The notes beneath the pieces are model-generated. The model worked only from the letters and a program-made list of their open reading frames with translations, searched no databases and was not told the DNA's origin. This document shows, in pieces, positions 14,645 to 16,817 of a stretch of 16,817 nucleotides of DNA. Each line of letters starts with the position of its first letter. The first letter of the stretch is position 1. This DNA is from CAKSKB01 sp034186235 (GTDB taxonomy: Bacteria; Bacillota; Clostridia; HGM11514): contig JAXGBA010000043.1 in the NCBI GenBank assembly GCA_034186235.1, positions 1-16,817 on the forward strand, written 5' to 3'. The position numbers and the translations under genes were made by a program.

Positions 14645-15511
14645 CTATCTGTAGAGATTAGCTTTGTCGATATCGTTAAAGAGTGCCATTTTATACTCAA
14701 CAACCTCACGCATTGCCTTAATGCAGGGCGGATAAATAGCGTTCGGTTCAATCCACTTGGGATTGTCCGCCAGAACTTCTCTGCACTTCTTGTAGAACGC
14801 AAACTTAATATCGCTCGAAATGTTGATTTTGGAAATACCGATTTTAACGGAAGAAGCAATTTCCGCATCGGGATTGCTCGAACCGCCGTGAAGAACAAGC
14901 GGAACATCAACGGTCTTTCTGATTGTTTCAAGAAGGTCAAGCTTAAGCTCAGGCTTCATGTCCTTGGGGTAAATTCCGTGAGCCGTACCGATTGCAACGG
15001 CAAGAGAATCGATACCGGTCTTTTCGATAAAGTCTTTTGCCTGCTCTGGGTCGGTGTAGATGATGCCGGCCGTGCCGCCCTCGTAGGAATCGCCGGTTGT
15101 ACCGATAGTTCCGAGTTCGCCTTCAACGGAAACTCCGAGGGGCTTTGCAACCTCAACAACCTTCTTTGTGAGAGCAACATTTTCTTCATAAGGAAGGTGC
15201 GATGCATCAATCATAACAGATGTAAATCCGCAGCGGATTGCGCGGAGGATTTCCTCAAACTTTCCGCCGTGGTCAAGGTGGATAACCATGGGAATCCTGG
15301 ATTTATGCGCTTCATCGATACAGGTTTTAATGAAGCTGTCGCCCAAAAATTCAAGTTCGGTCGGATGAATTGCAAGAATTACCGGTGCGTTCTTTTCCTC
15401 GGCGCTTTCGATAACGCCCTTGAGGATTGACTCACTGCCGATATTGAAGGCAGGAACCGCAAAACCGTTTTTGTCAGCAGGCGCAAGCATTTCTTTCATG
15501 TTGATTAACAT
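14645..15511 (-). CDS. Class II ketose-bisphosphate aldolase (copy 1)
   Basis: 288 residues of the zinc-dependent class II aldolase family (fructose-1,6-bisphosphate / tagatose-1,6-bisphosphate aldolase, FbaA/GatY type). HLDHG (78-82) gives catalytic Asp80 and zinc ligand His81; GELGT, Glu132; AIGTAHG, His178; LVLHGGSS, His208; KINISSD, Asn230, which binds substrate. It cleaves a ketose 1,6-bisphosphate to dihydroxyacetone phosphate and an aldehyde. Length is typical of the GatY/KbaY group. ATG 15511 has AAGGAG 9 nt upstream. It is the last gene of a PTS-aldolase-aldolase operon, 22 bp after its paralogue. Which epimer it uses cannot be told from sequence alone. Confidence 0.92.
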   Translation of the reverse strand: MLINMKEMLAPADKNGFAVPAFNIGSESILKGVIESAEEKNAPVILAIHPTELEFLGDSFIKTCIDEAHKSRIPMVIHLDHGGKFEEILRAIRCGFTSVMIDASHLPYEENVALTKKVVEVAKPLGVSVEGELGTIGTTGDSYEGGTAGIIYTDPEQAKDFIEKTGIDSLAVAIGTAHGIYPKDMKPELKLDLLETIRKTVDVPLVLHGGSSNPDAEIASSVKIGISKINISSDIKFAFYKKCREVLADNPKWIEPNAIYPPCIKAMREVVEYKMALFNDIDKANLYR

Positions 15512-15533
15512 AACAAATCACTCCTTAAAAACA

Positions 15534-16391
15534 TTAATTATTTGCTTTATTCTCGGAACCGGAAAGCCGAATGTAATACTTCACAAGCTCACGGCTTCCC
15601 TTTTCCGAAGCTTCTACAAGGTCAAAATAGTTGATGTCGGGATTTTCGGCAAGAGCCTTTGCCGCAGCGTCACGGTTTGAATTCATGAAATCGCAGCCGA
15701 CATTGATTTTGTTGATACCGTATTCCACGGATTTTCTGATATTGGTTTCACCCGAGCCGGAACCTCCGTGAAGAACCAGCGGCATATTTGTGAGGCACTT
15801 GATTTCTTTAAGCCTTTCAAAGTCAAATTCCGGAACTTTGCCGTCGGGGTAATTGCCGTGCGATGTGCCGATTGAAATTGCAAGAGCGTCAATTCCTGTT
15901 TTTTCCGCAAAAACCTTCGCCTGAGCGGGGTCGGTGTACATATCCTCTTTAGTGAACGCACCGCCGTCGGTTGCGCCGAGAGCACCGATTTCGCCTTCCA
16001 CCGAAACACCTCTTGCATGGGCATAGTCCGCAATTTCGCGGGTCATTTCGATATTGCCTTCAAGGTCAAAGCGTGAAGCGTCAACCATTACGGACGAAAA
16101 ACCGTCATCTATCGCCTTGACGATATAATCTTTTTCCGAACCGTGGTCAAGATTAAGCGCAACTGGAGTTTTTGAGTGCTCCGCAAGCTTTTTGACAATT
16201 GGAACAATAGTTTCGCTGTCACAGTGCGTCAGGAGATGATCCTTGTAAATATTGACAATTACCGGAGCATTAAGTTCCTCTGCTGCGCATATTACCGAAC
16301 GGGCCGTTTCAAGATTGAAGCAGTTTATCGCCATGACCGCATATCCGCCCGAATTGGCTTTGTCAAGCATATTCTTCATCGAAACATACAT
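15534..16391 (-). CDS. Class II ketose-bisphosphate aldolase (copy 2)
   Basis: 285 residues, same family and architecture as the next gene but clearly diverged. LNLDHG gives Asp82 and zinc ligand His83, GEIGALG has Glu133-like acid, SIGTSHGNYP has His178, LVLHGGSGS has His208 and KINVGCD has Asn230; all zinc and catalytic positions are kept, so it should be active. It differs in the substrate end: INCFN in place of AFNIG near residue 22 and NVGCD in place of NISSD. ATG 16391 follows AAGGAGG at 10 nt; ATG 16379 is in frame but has no closer site. It lies 22 bp after the PTS permease gene, so the aldolase probably acts on a ketose phosphate delivered by that PTS after a second phosphorylation. 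Confidence 0.92.
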   Translation of the reverse strand: MYVSMKNMLDKANSGGYAVMAINCFNLETARSVICAAEELNAPVIVNIYKDHLLTHCDSETIVPIVKKLAEHSKTPVALNLDHGSEKDYIVKAIDDGFSSVMVDASRFDLEGNIEMTREIADYAHARGVSVEGEIGALGATDGGAFTKEDMYTDPAQAKVFAEKTGIDALAISIGTSHGNYPDGKVPEFDFERLKEIKCLTNMPLVLHGGSGSGETNIRKSVEYGINKINVGCDFMNSNRDAAAKALAENPDINYFDLVEASEKGSRELVKYYIRLSGSENKANN

Positions 16392-16413
16392 AAAGCAAGT
16401 GCCTCCTTAGAGA

Positions 16414-16817
16414 TTAGTTGAATTTGATTGCCGAAAGGTCTGCTTCTTCCTCTTCTTCGTCAAGGACAACCGTATCCTCAGGCTTTGCGTCACGCTTGAG
16501 CGCAACGAGGAGAAGCGCCGTAACAACCGTACCTACCGCAAGCGACAGCATGAAGCCCCACGGATTAATCATTGCCGGAACGATAAACATACCACCCGAA
16601 GGAACCATTGAGCCGACATTCAGAATCATAATCAGCGCACCGCCGATAGCCGAACCGATTGAACATGAAGCTATGACTCTTATCGGGTCAACAGCTGCAA
16701 TCGGGATAACACCTTCTGTAATCATACAGATACCCATCGGGAAAGCGATTTTAATGTTGTCGGTTTCGCTCTTGGTGTATCTTTTGCGTCTGATAAGCCA
16801 TGAGGGCGCAACGCCGG
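16414..16817 (-). CDS. PTS fructose-type permease IIC, C-terminal part (5' end outside window)
   Basis: The frame enters from the right edge and ends at TAA 16414; about 133 residues are visible. MITEGVIPIAAVDPIRVI is the conserved cytoplasmic loop of the fructose-family EIIC domain (TEGxIPFAAxDPxRVI), followed by a glycine-rich membrane segment (IGSAIGGALIMIL), a PSGGMF turn and a last membrane helix (WGFMLSLAVGTVVTALLLVA). The tail is strongly acidic (LDEEEEEADLSAIKFN). IIC forms the sugar channel that couples uptake to phosphorylation. Whether IIA and IIB are fused upstream cannot be seen. It precedes the two aldolases by 22 bp in one operon, which suggests a ketose taken up as its 1-phosphate. 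The exact sugar is not determined. Confidence 0.9.
   Translation of the reverse strand, partial: GVAPSWLIRRKRYTKSETDNIKIAFPMGICMITEGVIPIAAVDPIRVIASCSIGSAIGGALIMILNVGSMVPSGGMFIVPAMINPWGFMLSLAVGTVVTALLLVALKRDAKPEDTVVLDEEEEEADLSAIKFN

Noticed and set aside
14636..15430. 264-codon plus-strand frame
   Set aside because: It is antisense to the class II aldolase, has no ribosome binding site and an incoherent Cys/Asn-rich composition; a shadow of the real gene.
1..16817. CRISPR array, tRNA/rRNA, insertion sequence or prophage
   Set aside because: No regularly spaced repeats, cloverleaf-like tracts, transposase/integrase motifs or terminal inverted repeats were found; the only long repeat is the coding duplication at 1708-1795 / 3464-3551.

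Overview
The window looks like chromosomal DNA from an anaerobic, low-to-mid GC Firmicute of the class Clostridia, probably a gut-type saccharolytic lineage. The reasons are strong AGGAGG-type ribosome binding sites, canonical TTGACA/TATAAT promoters, AraC/cupin regulators, a reductive-activator (RACE/ASKHA) protein, a fructose-type PTS permease, ketose-bisphosphate aldolases and large secreted GLUG/beta-helix proteins. This is inferred from gene content; nothing in the window fixes a genus. No rRNA, tRNA, CRISPR array, insertion sequence or phage gene was seen.

Layout. (1) 1-4294, minus strand: an operon of two paralogous secreted proteins. The downstream one is cut by the left edge and combines a GLUG-like beta-helix, an InlB-like repeat and the start of a pectate-lyase/GH141-like beta-helix. 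The upstream one combines a lectin-like domain, the same GLUG block and a C-terminal module. (2) 4391-5914, minus: a cytoplasmic SGNH/GDSL hydrolase followed by an AraC regulator, closed by a terminator in which the promoter of region 1 appears to be embedded. (3) 6031-7416, plus: an unusually short 2Fe-2S/ASKHA protein, converging with region 4. (4) 7413-10454, minus: a three-gene oxidoreductase operon, namely a zinc-type medium-chain dehydrogenase broken by a 1-nt frameshift, a PIG3-like quinone oxidoreductase and a Gfo/Idh/MocA dehydrogenase. It is divergent from (5) a second AraC regulator at 10567-11346; the two promoters share their -35 boxes. (6) 11347-12288: a decayed sugar locus with the 5' piece of a PocR-type regulator (minus) and, divergent from it, the first ~60 codons of an FGGY kinase joined to the 3' half of a D-lyxose isomerase gene with a nonsense codon. 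(7) 12358-14593, plus: apbE (possibly leaderless) overlapping a DUF2779 DEDD-nuclease-like gene. (8) 14645-16817, minus: a PTS fructose-type IIC C-terminus followed by two class II ketose-bisphosphate aldolases, ending at a hairpin shared with region 7.

How it fits together: extracellular glycan binding or processing (1), deacylation and transcriptional control (2), redox conversion of sugars or polyols (4, 5), and PTS uptake with aldol cleavage (8) are consistent with a carbohydrate-utilisation neighbourhood. Region 6 records a recently lost pentose pathway and the frameshift in region 4 may be ongoing loss or a sequencing error. I do not see a clearly novel multi-gene system. The most distinctive points are the duplicated secreted proteins, the nested promoter/terminator arrangements, the chimeric kinase-isomerase relic and the reductive activator without a visible corrinoid partner.
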